NCBI GenBank assembly: GCA_033239525.1
Contig: BSYO01000025.1
Location: forward strand, 12,310,001-12,374,000
Direction: 5' to 3'
Length of the DNA stretch: 64,000 nt
From: Nepenthes gracilis
Taxonomy: Eukaryota > Streptophyta > Magnoliopsida > Caryophyllales > Nepenthaceae
A model generated the notes under the pieces. The model saw nothing but the letters and a program-made list of their open reading frames with translations. It was not told where the DNA came from and searched no databases. The translations under genes and the position numbers were made by a program. Positions 36,678 to 49,146 of the stretch are shown here, in pieces. The number at the start of each line of letters is the position of its first letter. Positions within the stretch are counted from its first letter, which is position 1.

Positions 36678-39215
36678 TGTAAGGCCGAAATTCTAATTTT
36701 GATTATTTGAATATTAATTACAATTTTGAATTAATTGAGGATATTATAGATGTATATATATATATATGTAAATAATAATAAAATTTAAAAAAAGAAAAAG
36801 GAAAAACCATGGGCTGATATCCACGGCTGGTTTCAAGAAAGGGATGGGGGGAAATGGAATTAAAAGGAGAGAGGAGAATCTGGTGGTGGCAGGAGGAAGT
36901 AGAGAAGGAAACAAAGAAAAGGAAAAGAGAAAGAGAGAGAGAAAGAGAAGAAAAGAAAGAGAGAGGAGGGTTTTGGCACAGAGAAGGAGAAGAAGAAGAG
37001 GGAAGGAGGTGGAAGAGAGAAGGGCAGCGACATGGGCTTCGAGTCGACTAGAGAGGAGATCGGCGCGGCGGTGGTCGGCGGCGCGGTGGTGGTGCATGGG
37101 GTTGAGGGTTGTGGAGAGGGGTCGGAGCGGCGGCTGTAACCTGATGAGGAGAGAGAAAACTCTCAGGGGAAGGATGGCGGCCTCGAGAGGAGGTAGGGGC
37201 TGCGGCGGCGGCGACAGCTCATGGGTGAGTCGGCGGTAGTGCACGAGTGAAGCGGTGGTGGTCCCGGGCAAGGTGGCGCAGTGCAGAGGAGAGAGAAAGC
37301 AATTTGGTAGAGAGATAAAGATACGGTAGGAGAGAGAAATGTGCGATGTTCGGGTATTTTGGAGCATCATTTTTTCTAATCTGTGGAGCAAAACGGTTAA
37401 GGCAAGTATTCGTAAGTTAATTCTTGGTCTAAATTCATGTCTGATAATATTTGTATATGTCTCAGAGATTTTGTTTACATGTATGTAATTTTTATATATT
37501 CTCTCTGTCTATTGTTTACATGCATGTAAATTTTACTGGTTGTTCGATGGGCTTTTCACGGGTATTTATAATTTTGGAGGGATTTTCGGATACCCAAATA
37601 GTATATGTATATTTGTGTATTTATATGTTGTGGAATAATGAATCAGGCCTTTAATTATGCATGCTATGTGGGCGGGGTCACTATGAGACCATGGCGGTCT
37701 GAGACTCGAGGGGTCATTTATGTGATTTGAGGCATGAGATATTTGGTACCGCTCTCGACGGGGTGACTTTGTATCATCGGGAACATATGTGATATGTTGT
37801 CTCGCTTCCGCTGGCAGGAAAGTCGAGACGTTTTATAATTAACCTAACCCACTGTGTATTTAAATGAGAACCATTGTAAGGAATTGATGGAATAATATAT
37901 TCGGACGTCGTAATATATAATTAAAATTTGATGTTACACTCAAAGTCACGGGTGAAAAAATATAGCGAGCAAGTTCCTAATCTATGGAAGACAGAGTACA
38001 TGGATGGCCTTGAATTGCTGGCCTAAATTGTCACCAAGCCTTGAACTGCTGGCTTAAATCGTTGCCGATATAGCCATGGTTATTCGGACGAGTGTAACCC
38101 TTCTATAAATTGGTATTATTTATCTTTGATTCTTTGATTTCGTATATGATTTGTATTTCTACATGTATTCGGGTGACGGATGATTTTGAGATATTGATTG
38201 GCCTATAGTTTGGTGATAGGAATGTCTCGTACGTATAAATATGTGATAAACCCGGAACGTATTTTGACTTATATTTTAGTTCCGGCGGTTTTCTCTCGAT
38301 TTTTACATTATGAGATTTGGATTTGGATAATGGTATGTGTCCTACGCGGATGTGGTGATGGTTGCAACTATGTGACCTCAGATCATATGATATGATATTG
38401 TCTATGAAATTTTACTGGATCGCGATTTATATGATTGTGTCCCGGAGGGATTATTTAATATGAACGGTGATTTAGCACGAGACTATTCCTTAATTTTTAG
38501 GAATTTCATGGACATTATATTTTATTTTGTATGTTTTATCCATTCTTGTGATTTATATGTACCGTTTTATGTATATATATGACGCTTACTAGCCTTTAGG
38601 CTAATGTTTTCATATTTTATTTCTTCAGACTAGTGGTTTGGCTACAAGTACAGGAGTTTGGATGAGATTTGACATGGCATAATTTATCAGGTGAGAACAA
38701 TTATTTATATTAGCTACGCTTTTGGATTTTTGGGGGTTCTATTTGGATTGTATGTTAGCCAGTTTTGTGAGCCGTTGGATCTTGTAGTAAAAGATTATGG
38801 CTTTGTTGTCTTATAAAAATAAATTGTTATTTTGTTGGTTAACCCTTTATTGACATAATGATAGTAGGTCATATTTTATGTCTTTAGGGTCTTTACCCGA
38901 TGAAGTGCTGTGAGGGCTGTATATTATTTGGGTCAATTTATATTTGAATTATCATGCTCGGGTTGGGTTTGGCCGTAATCACTTATTTATTGAATTTTAT
39001 TATTTGACCTGCGTATTATGTGCCTTGGTTATGACATAGGTCATGTATTATATTTGTCCGGATTTATATTTGATAATGTCTTGTGTTGGTTATATTATAT
39101 TAGGTTTTGTATTTGTATGGGTTATCAAGCCCGGGTTAGATTTATATGGTTTATGGAATGTATTATTATTAATTTTATTTTTAACCTGTATATATTATGT
39201 TCCTTGGTTGTGACA
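36678..39215 (+). repeat. Unit C: longest LTR-like unit
   Basis: 2538 bp from TGTAAGGCC to TTGTGACA. It shares the GA-rich block (36840-37030), the AATGAGAACCATTG region and the 'ACTAGTG...TACAGGAGTT' region with unit A, then runs on to a full terminus. Near the end the terminal motif is present twice (38998-39035 and 39182-39215), a local tandem duplication. Confidence 0.75.
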
Positions 39216-39220
39216 AAGTC

Positions 39221-39577
39221 GCTCCACATCGAGCGCATCATTGGAGCTTAACCTTCACTAGCTCTCAAAGTTGCTCCTCGTCGAGCGCATTTTCGGAGCT
39301 CAATCCTCCACAAAACTTACTTTTTCCACATAAGTATATTCACGCATTTTCTTACGTCATTGCATCTTTCTATCCGTTGAGAAAGATTTCTAACTTGAGC
39401 GATGGAAAATAAATCGGGGAGTGAGTTCCACCAATTCTTTGACTTTTTATTTATTGTTTGTGGTATGCAGGACCGAGGTTATTAAAGACGGAGATCGGAC
39501 CCGCTTGAGTTCAACCTAACGTGGAGGACCCAATGGATCCCTAATTCATACAACAATTTGAATCTAAGGATGCATCA
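39221..39577 (+). repeat. Element 4 5' LTR, second part
   Basis: Resumes at GCTCCACATCGAGCGC, which continues the break at 32425 when compared with 43600-43620 of the 3' LTR. Ends ATGCATCA, matching ATATATCA at 43963. Confidence 0.82.
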
Positions 39578-39642
39578 TTAATGCTATTTAAGGCAATGGC
39601 ATAAAAGTGTAGCCACTAATCACCATCTTCGTAAAATCAAGC

Positions 39643-41175
39643 ATGGTCAACATTAGAGTATAGCCTAATGTGCTAGGTAGGGACACAGTTGCCTAAGGCG
39701 ACAACCCCCTAATGGATAGTCACGCGTGTGAGCGGCTTGAACTCGAATTTCGCACTCTCATAGCCTAGATAGGAGTGCTTGAGATGTTTTAGACGATAAA
39801 CGCGTGTTTGGACAGCAGCACTGAGGGCTCACGCCTCCGTTGTTCAGGCATTGGTCTCACAACAGAAGCATTGAAGAAAGAGGCACCCTGCCAAAAGGAC
39901 CCAACAACTCGATGGAGCTGGGGTCCATGCGGCCTTGAGTAGCTGGACCTCGACACTGTCGGAGGCAACTTAATTCACGGGATATGTGAGGACAACATAG
40001 AGCGGTGAAATCCATGCTACTCTTGGGTGATAGGAGGACCTCGAGCTTTGAAGAAGTCTCTTCCAGTATGCGATTGTTGCAAGTTGGTGGTTGCATGGAC
40101 CTCCATCCTTCTCCAAACCATTTGGAGCTGAGGACCACCCTCAATGTTGAGAGGATTGCATCCTCCCATCGAATAGAGGAGAAAGTGGATAAGATATGAC
40201 AGCAAGTGTTTAGAGTAGATGTTGGTAGACACTATGTGGATATGAGGAGATTGCCTTTCACAATGGAAATTCAGGCGCAACCACTCTCTCACAAACTCAA
40301 GATGTTAACCCTAGAACCCTACGATGGGAGTTCCGACTTGATGGATCACCTACACCATTTTCACACGCTCCTGAGCTTCAAGTGCCTAAACAAAGCTACC
40401 ATGTGTCAATATTTCCCTCTAACCATCAAAGGTGACACTCATATCTGATTCTATAATCTTCAGCCGAACTCGATCCGGTCATTTGAGAGGCTCGCCGACT
40501 GCTTCCTAATGCAATTCACCTCTAACTAAAGGAAAGAGAAGCAGTCCTGACATCTTGTTCGTCTTTGCCAAAAGTAGGGCGAAAGGTTGAAGTGTTTCCT
40601 GACACTGGTTCACTGCTGATGTCTAAAAGATATGCAAACTCACCGAGAAGGTGAAGTTGAGCACTTGTATCATGACTCTAGAGTTAGGCGACTTCTTTAA
40701 ACACTTGGCCAATTAAATCCTTTAAACCTACTAGGAGGTTGAGACTATCGCCTGTGTCTATATGGTAGTTGAGGAAGCCAATGAAGTGAAGTGGCCGGAG
40801 TTCACGAACTAGCCCCTTAAGAATGGAATGAAGGGGAATGGAGATGATAACCACCCTTAGGATCCTCGAAAACAGTCATAGACCGAGCCTATGGAGTCGA
40901 GAGGGAATTCAAGTCCCTAAATCTAACACCTTTGAACGACACCCAAACCAACATCCTAATATGGATTTGGGATGAGAGGTTCCTGAAGTAGCCCAAGACG
41001 CTAAAGAACCCAGAAGGAGGAGATCAGTTGAAACACTATTACTATCATCGATCTCTAGGTCACAATATCGAGGACCATTGGATGTTACAGAAGGAGATTA
41101 AGGACTTGATCTGTAAGGGGCACCTTACCAGATTCTTGCGAAGCTCGGGACAAACCCTTGGTGGGACAAATTAAA
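39643..41175 (+). pseudogene. gag: Element 4 gag remnant
   Basis: ATGGTCAACATTAGA at 39643 corresponds to the MVNTR start. The best block is 40240-40448 (KMLTLEPYDGSSDLMDHLHH then CQYFPLTIKGD), clearly related to Gag of Elements 1 and 3. Later pieces include AVEEANEVKW-like and zinc-knuckle-like sequence (HRSLGHNIEDHWMLQKEIKD near 41045-41110). Many stops and frameshifts. Confidence 0.75.
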
Positions 41176-41279
41176 AAATAGGGTTGGAAGGCGTTAGTGG
41201 GCTCCTAGAAAAATGAGCTGCTACTCGCACCGAGGCCATAGTAGATGACCTTGGATAAGCCTACTTGTGAAACTATCCT

Positions 41280-41410
41280 CAGCCTATGCTGTGGGGTCAC
41301 CCCAGTAAAGCTTGGGATACCGAACCTAGGATTGAGATTCCAACCCATTCGGTGACTCTCATTGCAGAGAGGACATGAAACACAACCATCTCAAGAGGTA
41401 CTACCGATAA
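41280..41410 (+). pseudogene. pol: Integrase C-terminal scrap in Element 4
   Basis: About 100 bp after the Gag zinc-knuckle region the sequence resumes in what corresponds to the integrase tail. The reading is broken: GVTPVKLGIPNLGLRF-like sequence equals VEAVVPVEVGMPSLRV of Element 1, and NHLKRYYR equals NLRKYYQ. Protease, RT, RNase H and the integrase core are absent, so roughly 3.5 kb of pol has been deleted. Confidence 0.6.
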
Positions 41411-41606
41411 GTCTTTGTCGAACCTAGGTAAGTTTGACATGCATCATCTAGAATACATGTTAAATGTACTGCATTTTTATTAATAAAGTTTTTGCCCATT
41501 TACACTTGATTGCACGCATGATCACTTGCTTAAGATTTCGTCAAATTAGATGATCTAGACTCCCCCTAAATCATGTGAGCTTTTGCTCACTTGTAAGATG
41601 GCTTGG

Positions 41607-41850
41607 AGATGATCAAATCTTAAACCTAGGTCACGCACCGAGTAGCCCAAAGATGGTCAAATCTTAAACTTTGGTCATACACCAAGCGACCAGGAGACGG
41701 TTGAATCTTAAAACTCGGTCACTCACCGAGCAGCCCGGAGATGATTGAATCTTAAAACTCGATCACGCGTCAAGCGGCCTGGAGACGGTCGAATCCTAAC
41801 CTTTGGTCACACATCAAGTGGCTCAGAGATGGTCATATCAAGAATCCCGA
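41607..41850 (+). repeat. 44-bp tandem array in Element 4
   Basis: About 5.4 units built on AGAYGGTCAAATCTTAAAC plus a TYGGTCACRCACCRAGYRG stretch. Located just after the pol remnant, the same position as the arrays of Elements 2 and 3. Confidence 0.85.
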
Positions 41851-41876
41851 TAACGTGCTGAACAACAGCTCCCCCT

Positions 41877-42600
41877 GCTCTTCATCTCAAGTGCCGTTTG
41901 GCCTTCCGAAGTTCATCCTCGAGTAAGATGACCTGATCTAGGGCCTAAGCATTCGCTCCCAAAGCCCTTGAATCTCACCTCAGTCTTGGACAGTACGTCC
42001 TCAAGTAGAGCAATCCGATCTAGGGCCCGAGTGCTTGCTCCTAAAGCTCTTGGATCTCGTCTCAATCTTGAACAGCTCAAGAATGATGTCGGCGGCCCAT
42101 CTACCTCGGCATTGGTAGTGTCCCTGACTCTTCATCTCTAACGCCTCTTGGCCTTTTGAAGTTCATCATCGAGCATGATGATCTGATCCAGACCCCGAGC
42201 ATTTGCTCCCAAAGCCCTCAAATCTCTCCTCAGCCTCGGACAGTATGGCCTTGAGTAGGTCGATTTGATCCAGGGCCCGAATATTCACTCCTAGAGCTCT
42301 CAGATCGTGCCTCAACCTCAAATAGCTTATAGATGATGCCAGTGGCCCGTCCACCTCGACATCAGTAGCATCCCCGGCTCTTCATCTCTAACACCACTTG
42401 GCCTTCCAAAATTCATCCTCAAATAAGATGATTTGATCCAGAGCCCGAGTGTTCACTCCTAGAGCTCTCAAATCTCACCTCAGCCTTGGATGGCTCGTCC
42501 TCAAGTAAGGGGATCTAATCTAGAGCTCAAGCGTTCGCTCCCAGAGCTCTCAGATCTTGCCTCAGCCTTAGACAGCTCACGGTTGATGCCAATGGCCCGT
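41877..42600 (-). repeat. About 250-bp tandem repeats in Element 4 antisense region
   Basis: Three units start at about 41877, 42127 and 42377 with GCTCTTCATCTC or close variants; each contains smaller internal repeats (CAGAGCTCTCARATCTYRCC). On the minus strand parts read as a helical, Leu/Ala/Glu-rich chain (for example LRHDLRALGVNIRALDQIDL at 42310-42250). This suggests that the coiled-coil part of an accessory gene was amplified here. No intact frame remains. Confidence 0.7.
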
Positions 42601-42962
42601 TCGTGACTTTTTAACCTCAAAGCGATGCCCCCTCAGGTGGCCCGCTAGTAGCCAGCTGCCTTATCACTCCTATAAGAAAATGGATGAAGCAGTGCAATCA
42701 ATGATTGCTCGATGCCTCATTGCTCGAGATCGACCACCTAATGGCAAATAGGCCTATCGGACTCGAGGCTAATTTGCTCGAGTCACCGGGGAATGAGTCG
42801 CTAGCACCATTTGTAGAAAATTAGGGCCCGGAATCACCAACCCCCCACACGGAAGAACATTTGATGCCCCGAAAAGGAATACGTGAGCTGGCCCTTGTAG
42901 AAAGCGTCCCATCATTCTACATACCGAGAGTTGGAAAAACCTAGCACCCAACATGGGGAGCT
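42601..42962 (+). other. Element 4 distal 3' region and polypurine tract
   Basis: About 350 bp without a gene. The last bases before the 3' LTR, ACATGGGGAGCT (42951-42962), resemble the polypurine tracts of the other elements. Confidence 0.6.
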
Positions 42963-43963
42963 TGTAATGGGTTTGACAACCCTATGGGCCAATCCAGGAT
43001 TGAGCCCATCCGTCAATAAGGAAGACTAAAGTACATAAGGCATTGCAATAGGTCCAGTCACAGTTAGCATATAATGGGCCAGTAGAGAGAGGCCAACTAG
43101 GCCATTAGGAAGCCCCCTATGGCTCGATCAATCACGGCGCAGAGAGCCCTCTAACTCAGTGGCAACAGCCTGACTAGTGCAGTAGGCACCGACATGGTAG
43201 ACGCAAGCCATTGGTGGCCATGGTCAATGCTCAAAGAGGATAGCAACATTCACCTGCCTATAGTAGAAAGGATGCTACCGCTGCAGCTATTGTAGCCGCA
43301 AGGTGGCTTAATGAATCACTCATTGGAATTGCCAGGCAAATGTCGGTAAGGATTGCTCATGATCGCACCACCATTCCAAGGTGACAACTAACACATCCGC
43401 CATGACCATTGCCAAGATAGGTAAGCAAATCCTGGCAAAACACCTGTTGTGAACCTTGGTGCCAATGCCATCTTTGCAAATCATTACAAATACCCATCAC
43501 CATAGTAAGAGAAGAGAGGATCTAGATTGGCATACAAGAGATTAAAAAGAACTAAATTCTCTTTCAATCTCACAGCACTTTCTCCCTTTCCAGCACCTCG
43601 AAGCCTCTCCTCGTCGAGCGCACTATCAAAGCTTAGCCTTCTATTAGCTTTCAAAGCCACTCCCTATTAAGTGAATTCTTGGAACCCAATCATCCACAAA
43701 ACTCACTTTCTCTTGTTTAAGTGAATGAACGTATTTTCTTACATTATCACATTTTTTTATCCGTTAAAAAAGATTCCTAACTTAAACGTTGAAAAATAAA
43801 TTGGAGAATGAGTCTCACCAATCCTCCATCTCTTATTCGTTGTTTGTGCTGTACACGATCCAGGTTACTAGAGACGAAGACCGGATTCGCTTGAATTTGA
43901 CCTGACGTAAAAGAGCCAACGACTTCCTAATCTGTATAACAACTCGGATCTAAATATATATCA
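42963..43963 (+). repeat. Element 4 3' LTR
   Basis: 1001 bp, uninterrupted, TGTAATGGG...ATATATCA. It serves as the template that shows where the 5' LTR was split. Confidence 0.85.
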
Positions 43964-43968
43964 AAATC

Positions 43969-46900
43969 AAATATCAAAATAGAATCCAATTCAAAATATT
44001 TATATAAAATATCATTATGTATGACCAAATGTACAAGTTGTATGACTTTTCTTCATAAATATTTTCATATATGATCATAATATTCTATAATATTTACTTA
44101 TTTAATGAAAAATAAATAAATTTTAAAATTCTCAATAAAAAAAAAAACAAACAAAACGTCAAAATATTTGATACAAATCAGACATATATAACAATAATCG
44201 AAGTAGGGATGTAAAAAGGTAGAATGCATGTAGAATAAAAAAAAGTACCATAAACAAAATCAAAGGGTTCACAAAATAGATTAAAAAAGAGTTTAGAAAT
44301 ATTTACATTAAATTTCTAATTTAACATATCTAATTTTAAAAAATTTTAAAAACTCATTAATTCTCTTTTCTTTCTCTCCTTTTTTTCTTTTTTTTATCCT
44401 TTCTATTTCTTTTTTTTCCTCTTTTTTTCCTTGAAATGATCAAAATAGTGTGCAAAAATTTTTATATACCACAAATATCGCATGAGCACCAAATACGTGC
44501 AACTCTCAAATCTCATACGCATAGAAGTAATGCATAAGGTGTGGTTTAGGCACTAATATTTTGCCAATTCTACGCATGAACACTATAATAGACACGTCTT
44601 ATGTATCACTTATTATACCTAAAACACGTAAGTATCTTATAGGCTTCCATCAGACATATGACTATTGCCTCAAATAAGCACAAACGTGAAATAAGCACTA
44701 CTTAGGCATTGTGCTTACTTCTAAATAATCTATTTTTTTAAAAAAATTTTCATTATATAAGTATTTTACAAATTAATTCAATACATATATATTAATAACA
44801 TCAAAATTCATAAATAAAAAATATTGGGCATTGTACTTCCACCCCTAATGCCACAATTGATAAAATATAGCTGATATTTATATAGATGTACTATATACTT
44901 AATCTCATCTAAGTAGATTTCGATAGTTATAAATTAAAATTTTAGAAGAGAAGCTATATCTCCAACATGCATTCTGCTTGACAGGCAACCCCGAGACATG
45001 ATACAAACATAAATTCAGATTTTCAGTAATAATATCACACTAAAACTCTTTAAACAACATAAGAATAGAACCCATGACACCACATTATAATTTCTACAGT
45101 GACATTCAAACATATACATCCTTGAATAAAATGCATTATAAGGGTGCTCTTTTACACAAAATTTCAAATACAACCACCACACAGAATGAGTAATGGTGGT
45201 TTTCCTACGGCCTCAACAAGGATTGATTGGTAACACTGGTACTTATGAAGGAGGAAATTGCCTCTAGAAAGCTAATAAAAGCTGCTATGCACAAGGCAGA
45301 TGTGAGATTTAGTTGTTGTGTTCTATCAATTATTTCAGCTGTCATGCATGAGTTGCCACATGAGCACCATATGTGCAAGGCCTAGTGGGGCTATCTGAGA
45401 TCGATGCAATTCGGGCCTCATTAGAATTGTTTTTTGGTCTCAAATTGAGCTTTTAAGATCGAACAAGATGTAAGTAATAACATCTAAGGTTAATTTATGT
45501 CGCTGAAGTGAACTTATTGAGTCCAATCTACTAAGATTACTAAAAATTACAGGTAAATAATGAGTTAAAATATATTTTTTATTTTGAATGGCTCTTTTTT
45601 CTTATTTCTTTCTTATTCCTTTTATTTGGACAGTTATTGTATCTATCTAAAAGCATATTTAGATGTCACCTATTTAAAATTTTATCAGATAAAATTATCC
45701 TAAGAAAATAATTATCATATTATTTCACAATACAAATAATAAAATTAAATATCATAATATAACCGAATCTATACTAAATTTGATTGTCTTGAAAAATTTG
45801 AAATTAGTTTCTCATCATTCACCATTTTCTCTCAATCTGTTCGAGTGTTATAGAAAATCTTGTATAAAAGAAGGTTGTTTCCCCCTTGAAGGGTTGAAGG
45901 TTTTATTAAAAGAGGAAAAGTTATGAGCAAAGAGAATGTTGAAAAAAATTTTCTTATATAGAAAAAATACCTATATTATCCACACAATATAAAATATTAA
46001 TTTCTTCATTATAAAAATGCCATTCTTTTTATTAAATACTAAACTAATTACGAAATACTTTTTTTTATAAAATATAATAAAATTATATAAGATTATAATT
46101 TTTAATTATTTTTATTAATTATTCACTATATGTTATATTATATAAAATAATTCTAACAACCATTACTATTAATTGCATAGTTATTCTTACATTAAAGAAT
46201 GCCGACGACATCACAATTCTTTCTGCTCCATGTTCAAGTTCTTCCAATAACCTAATGATGTGAGGGATTGTAAAAACTTAAATACTTTATGATGGTTATT
46301 CTCGTATGACAAATGCATCTTGAAAATTTCATTAAAAAAATCGTTCATATTATGATATCACTTTTGAGATAGCCAATAGCAAAGCTAGATTTCTCTCTAT
46401 AAAATTGACCGACCGAGATATCAAGATCGAGCTTTTTATAGGAATGGAAATTTTGGCCTGTAACATGGTACACTGAACAAACCCGACTCAATCTATAATG
46501 ATCCTCCATATAATGGCTTATTATTCGTTTTGGACTATGAGTCTACACTCACATAATTTTATTTTTCGTGTATTTTCTTAAGTAAGGGCCTATTATTATA
46601 TAGCTGTCTAAGTCTTATTGTAAGGTTTATCTACTTTCATTTCTTAGGAGATGTGGAATTTCAAATACCAACTCTTGCATTCCGTCCTATTTAAGGGACA
46701 ATGCTCTAATTGCGTGTGGCACAACTCATGATTAACCAAGCTCAAATCCGATTACTTTTGGTTGTGATTGTTTTTGATATTATTATATAAATGCCTGAAT
46801 CCACATGATGATATATTATTCAGTTTGGGCTGTAAAATACAAACCTGCACTGATACAATTTTGTTTATTTAAACTTTCTTAAGAAAAAACCTGTTATAAT

Positions 46901-47825
46901 GAAAATATCTAAACTTTACTTTAAGGCACACACACTCTCCTTTTATGGGCAACGTGTGATTCTAAACACCAATTTTCACACGGTCAACATAGGAAAAAGT
47001 AGTTTGATTGCTTTTGGGATGATTTTTGAGAAAATTCAAAATTAGAATTTTGGGTTTAAGATAGTTTTAGTATTTACTTACCTTGCCCCAAAAACCTATT
47101 TAACCTGTCTTGTATATAATATATCAAAATTGCTTAAATTCAACCCAAAGATATCCTAAAATTAATAATTTTTTATTATTTTAAAATTTTATAATATCTA
47201 CAAAATACCAAAAACCAAAGCTTATATTCAAGCTTATTTTTGATATTTCTAATCATATAATATAATTTTATACTTTCAATATTAATTTTAAATATTTTGG
47301 ATATCAGGATGGGGTGGAGATTCCCAAAATCTGTGAGAACAGGGACTGAAAGATATGACACTATTCTTTATTTCTCTATTGTTGGGGAATATGATATTTT
47401 TATTTGTTTAATCTATTCTTAGTCCCTTTAATCTTTAAACTATGGTAGACATATCCCAGAAAGGATAACCATAATATAAAAAATTTATTGTGAAAAACCA
47501 CCTATAATGAGATGAAAAATTGCAAGACTAAATTCCACTAAAAAATTCATAATGATTATTTTACAACCTAAAACTTTTTGATAGAGAAAAAAGCTATAAA
47601 AAATAATTTTAGAGTAATGATTTAAATTATATTTTTTAATAGTTCAGTTAATAATATTAAAATTAATATATAATTATATCGTATATTAATTAGTATAACA
47701 TATTTTGATATTTCTTAATCAGAAGAATATTTACTAATTTTTATTTATTTATATTACCAACAAAATTCTTATATTCAGTGGTATATTCTACAAACTACAT
47801 ATATAATCAGTATAAAGTCTATTTT
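43969..47825. other. AT-rich intergenic spacer
   Basis: About 3.9 kb with no supportable gene or RNA. Contains pyrimidine-rich stretches near 44360-44430 and the diverged duplicate described separately. Confidence 0.55.
46500..46990 (+). repeat. Diverged tandem duplicate
   Basis: Two segments, about 46500-46690 and 46795-46990, share an ordered series of motifs: TATTATTCRKTTTGG, YTACACTSAYAYAATTTT, TTTCTTAAG, TCTAARYYTTAYTKTAAGG and a final CAAATACCAACTYT or CTAAACACCAATTTT. Divergence is high, so this is an old duplication of unknown repeat DNA. Confidence 0.5.
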
Positions 47826-47830
47826 CATTT

Positions 47831-48634
47831 TGTTGCGTTCGGGTCCAACCGCCGTACAATGCTGACGCGTGCTGACGTCAAGTGGACGGAACCAATAGCA
47901 ACATAAAAGTGAGTGAGGTGCGGGCGAGTGAGAGAGGAATGGACACCCAAGTTTTTACGTGGAAACCCTCCCTTGAAACGAAGGGAAAACCACGAGGCTC
48001 GAAGCCTGACAAGATTCCTTACTATTTGGTCGCTGAGTACAAGGGTACAAGATCCAGAGTACAGAAAAAATGTTTTTGTTCCTTCTTTTTGCTCTTTTCT
48101 TTTCCCGAAAAAAGAGAGAGGACCCCCTTTCCGTATGCCTTAGGGGCGTTTTTATAAGTGCAAAAAGATAGCCGTTGGAAGTGTTCACACGGCCTACGAC
48201 GCCTACTGGGAGGCTGCCCACCTATTCCGCCGACATGGCCATGCCATGTCAGGCACGCTGGCGTGTTTGGTGAGTTAGGTACTGACGCCGCCGTTGGCCA
48301 TGCTGTGGTAGGAATGTCAGCCTTGAGGTGAGGGGGCATATTCAGGGGGTTGTTCTTGACAGCTGGCGTGTGAAGCGGATTTACAGCGTTCCTTGGTAGT
48401 TGTGAAGTAGCTGAGTTGGCATGCTCGGACAACAGAAACAGTCCTCATCCCTTACTGTCTTACTTTGTAGTCCGATTGAGTCCGCGTACGATTGGCTTCA
48501 CGCGTCCAAAGAAAGCTCTCGGCCACATCGCGTTGAATGAGATCTCGGGCGCATGGCAACTTGGACCTCTCAGGTCAAAACGCTCGTCCGATTCCCGTAC
48601 TAATTTTAGGACCCCCGGATAATGGATCCCAAGA
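47831..48634 (-). repeat. Element 3 3' LTR
   Basis: TGTTGCGTTCGGGTCC...GGATCCCAAGA. Pair of 57604-58405. The short frames inside it recur in both LTRs and are not genes. Confidence 0.93.
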
Positions 48635-48650
48635 CTAGCCCCCCATGCCA
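48635..48650 (-). other. Polypurine tract of Element 3
   Basis: GGCATGGGGGGCTAG on the minus strand, directly inside the 3' LTR. Confidence 0.8.
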
Positions 48651-49016
48651 AAGGGTTCGAAGTCCTCGACCGTTTGGCATGTCTCTTCAACACCACCATT
48701 TTTCAAGATGGGTCGTTTGTAGAAGTCACAATAAAGCTCGCGTCTTGATCGTGACGAGGAGTGATGACGCTTCTAAGTGCGGATTTGGTTTCAAGCTTTG
48801 TCCGGACAATTAATGTTCTCGGGTGCAGCTAACAAAGTCCCGATCCTGTTGTGTCCGGGGGTTTTTACCTATTCGAGAACATGTGGCGCCGTCGTTTTGG
48901 CCCTACAGAGAATTAAATGCGGGATTGACGCGTTGTCAGTCGTCTCGGGAATACAGGGCGTCACGTCTGAAGGAACCAACGGCCGTGCGACGCGTGGCCA
49001 GGGCAATGATGGCGCC

Positions 49017-49026
49017 TTTTAAATTT
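49017..49026 (+). promoter_or_regulatory. TATA-like box for Element 3 accessory gene
   Basis: TTTTAAATTT in GCGCCTTTTAAATTTTC, about 120 nt before the ATG at 49147, followed by a CT-rich leader. The aligned place in Element 2 reads GCGCTTAAGTTTTC near 21900. Confidence 0.45.
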
Positions 49027-49146
49027 TCAAATCCGTAAATTGATTTTCCTTCCTCACAAAAATCACTTCCATCCTTCTGCGTTTCGTCTTCCTCCTTCAT
49101 TCGACGTTTTCCTTCGTTTCTTCCTGAGTTTTGCTCTCTACTTTCC

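Larger units (their letters stand above)
32426..39215. mobile_element. Nested gene-free insertion: array of LTR-like units with inverted arms
   Basis: 6790 bp inside the 5' LTR of Element 4. Both ends carry the same terminus in opposite orientation: TGTCATGACTCAGGAAC on the left, and GTTCCTTGGTTGTGACA on the right. The flanks AAATT and AAGTC may be a 5-bp target duplication that differs by two transitions. Inside are one inverted partial unit (D) and three direct units (A, B, C) starting or expected to start TGTAAGGCC. TGTAAG...TGACA is a common plan for plant gypsy LTRs. No gag, pol, primer-binding site or other gene was seen. Confidence 0.65.
31793..43963 (+). mobile_element. Element 4: old gag-only Tat-type element with a nested insertion
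   Basis: The LTRs (31793-32425 plus 39221-39577, and 42963-43963) are about 75-80% identical by eye. The flanks AAATT (31788-31792) and AAATC (43964-43968) fit a 5-bp target duplication with one transition. Without the 6.8-kb insertion the element is about 5.4 kb. It holds a gag remnant, then the tail of integrase, two tandem arrays and a polypurine tract, so nearly all of pol is missing. It would have depended on other elements for movement. A degenerate primer-binding site follows 39577. Confidence 0.85.

Noticed and set aside
41607..42600. Direct repeats considered as a CRISPR-like array
   Set aside because: Units are contiguous without unique spacers, and the window is plant nuclear DNA; these are ordinary tandem repeats.
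47882..48157. Open frame of 91 residues near the left end of Element 3, repeated at 57655-57942
   Set aside because: Both copies are LTR sequence; the frame changes at its end between the two LTRs.
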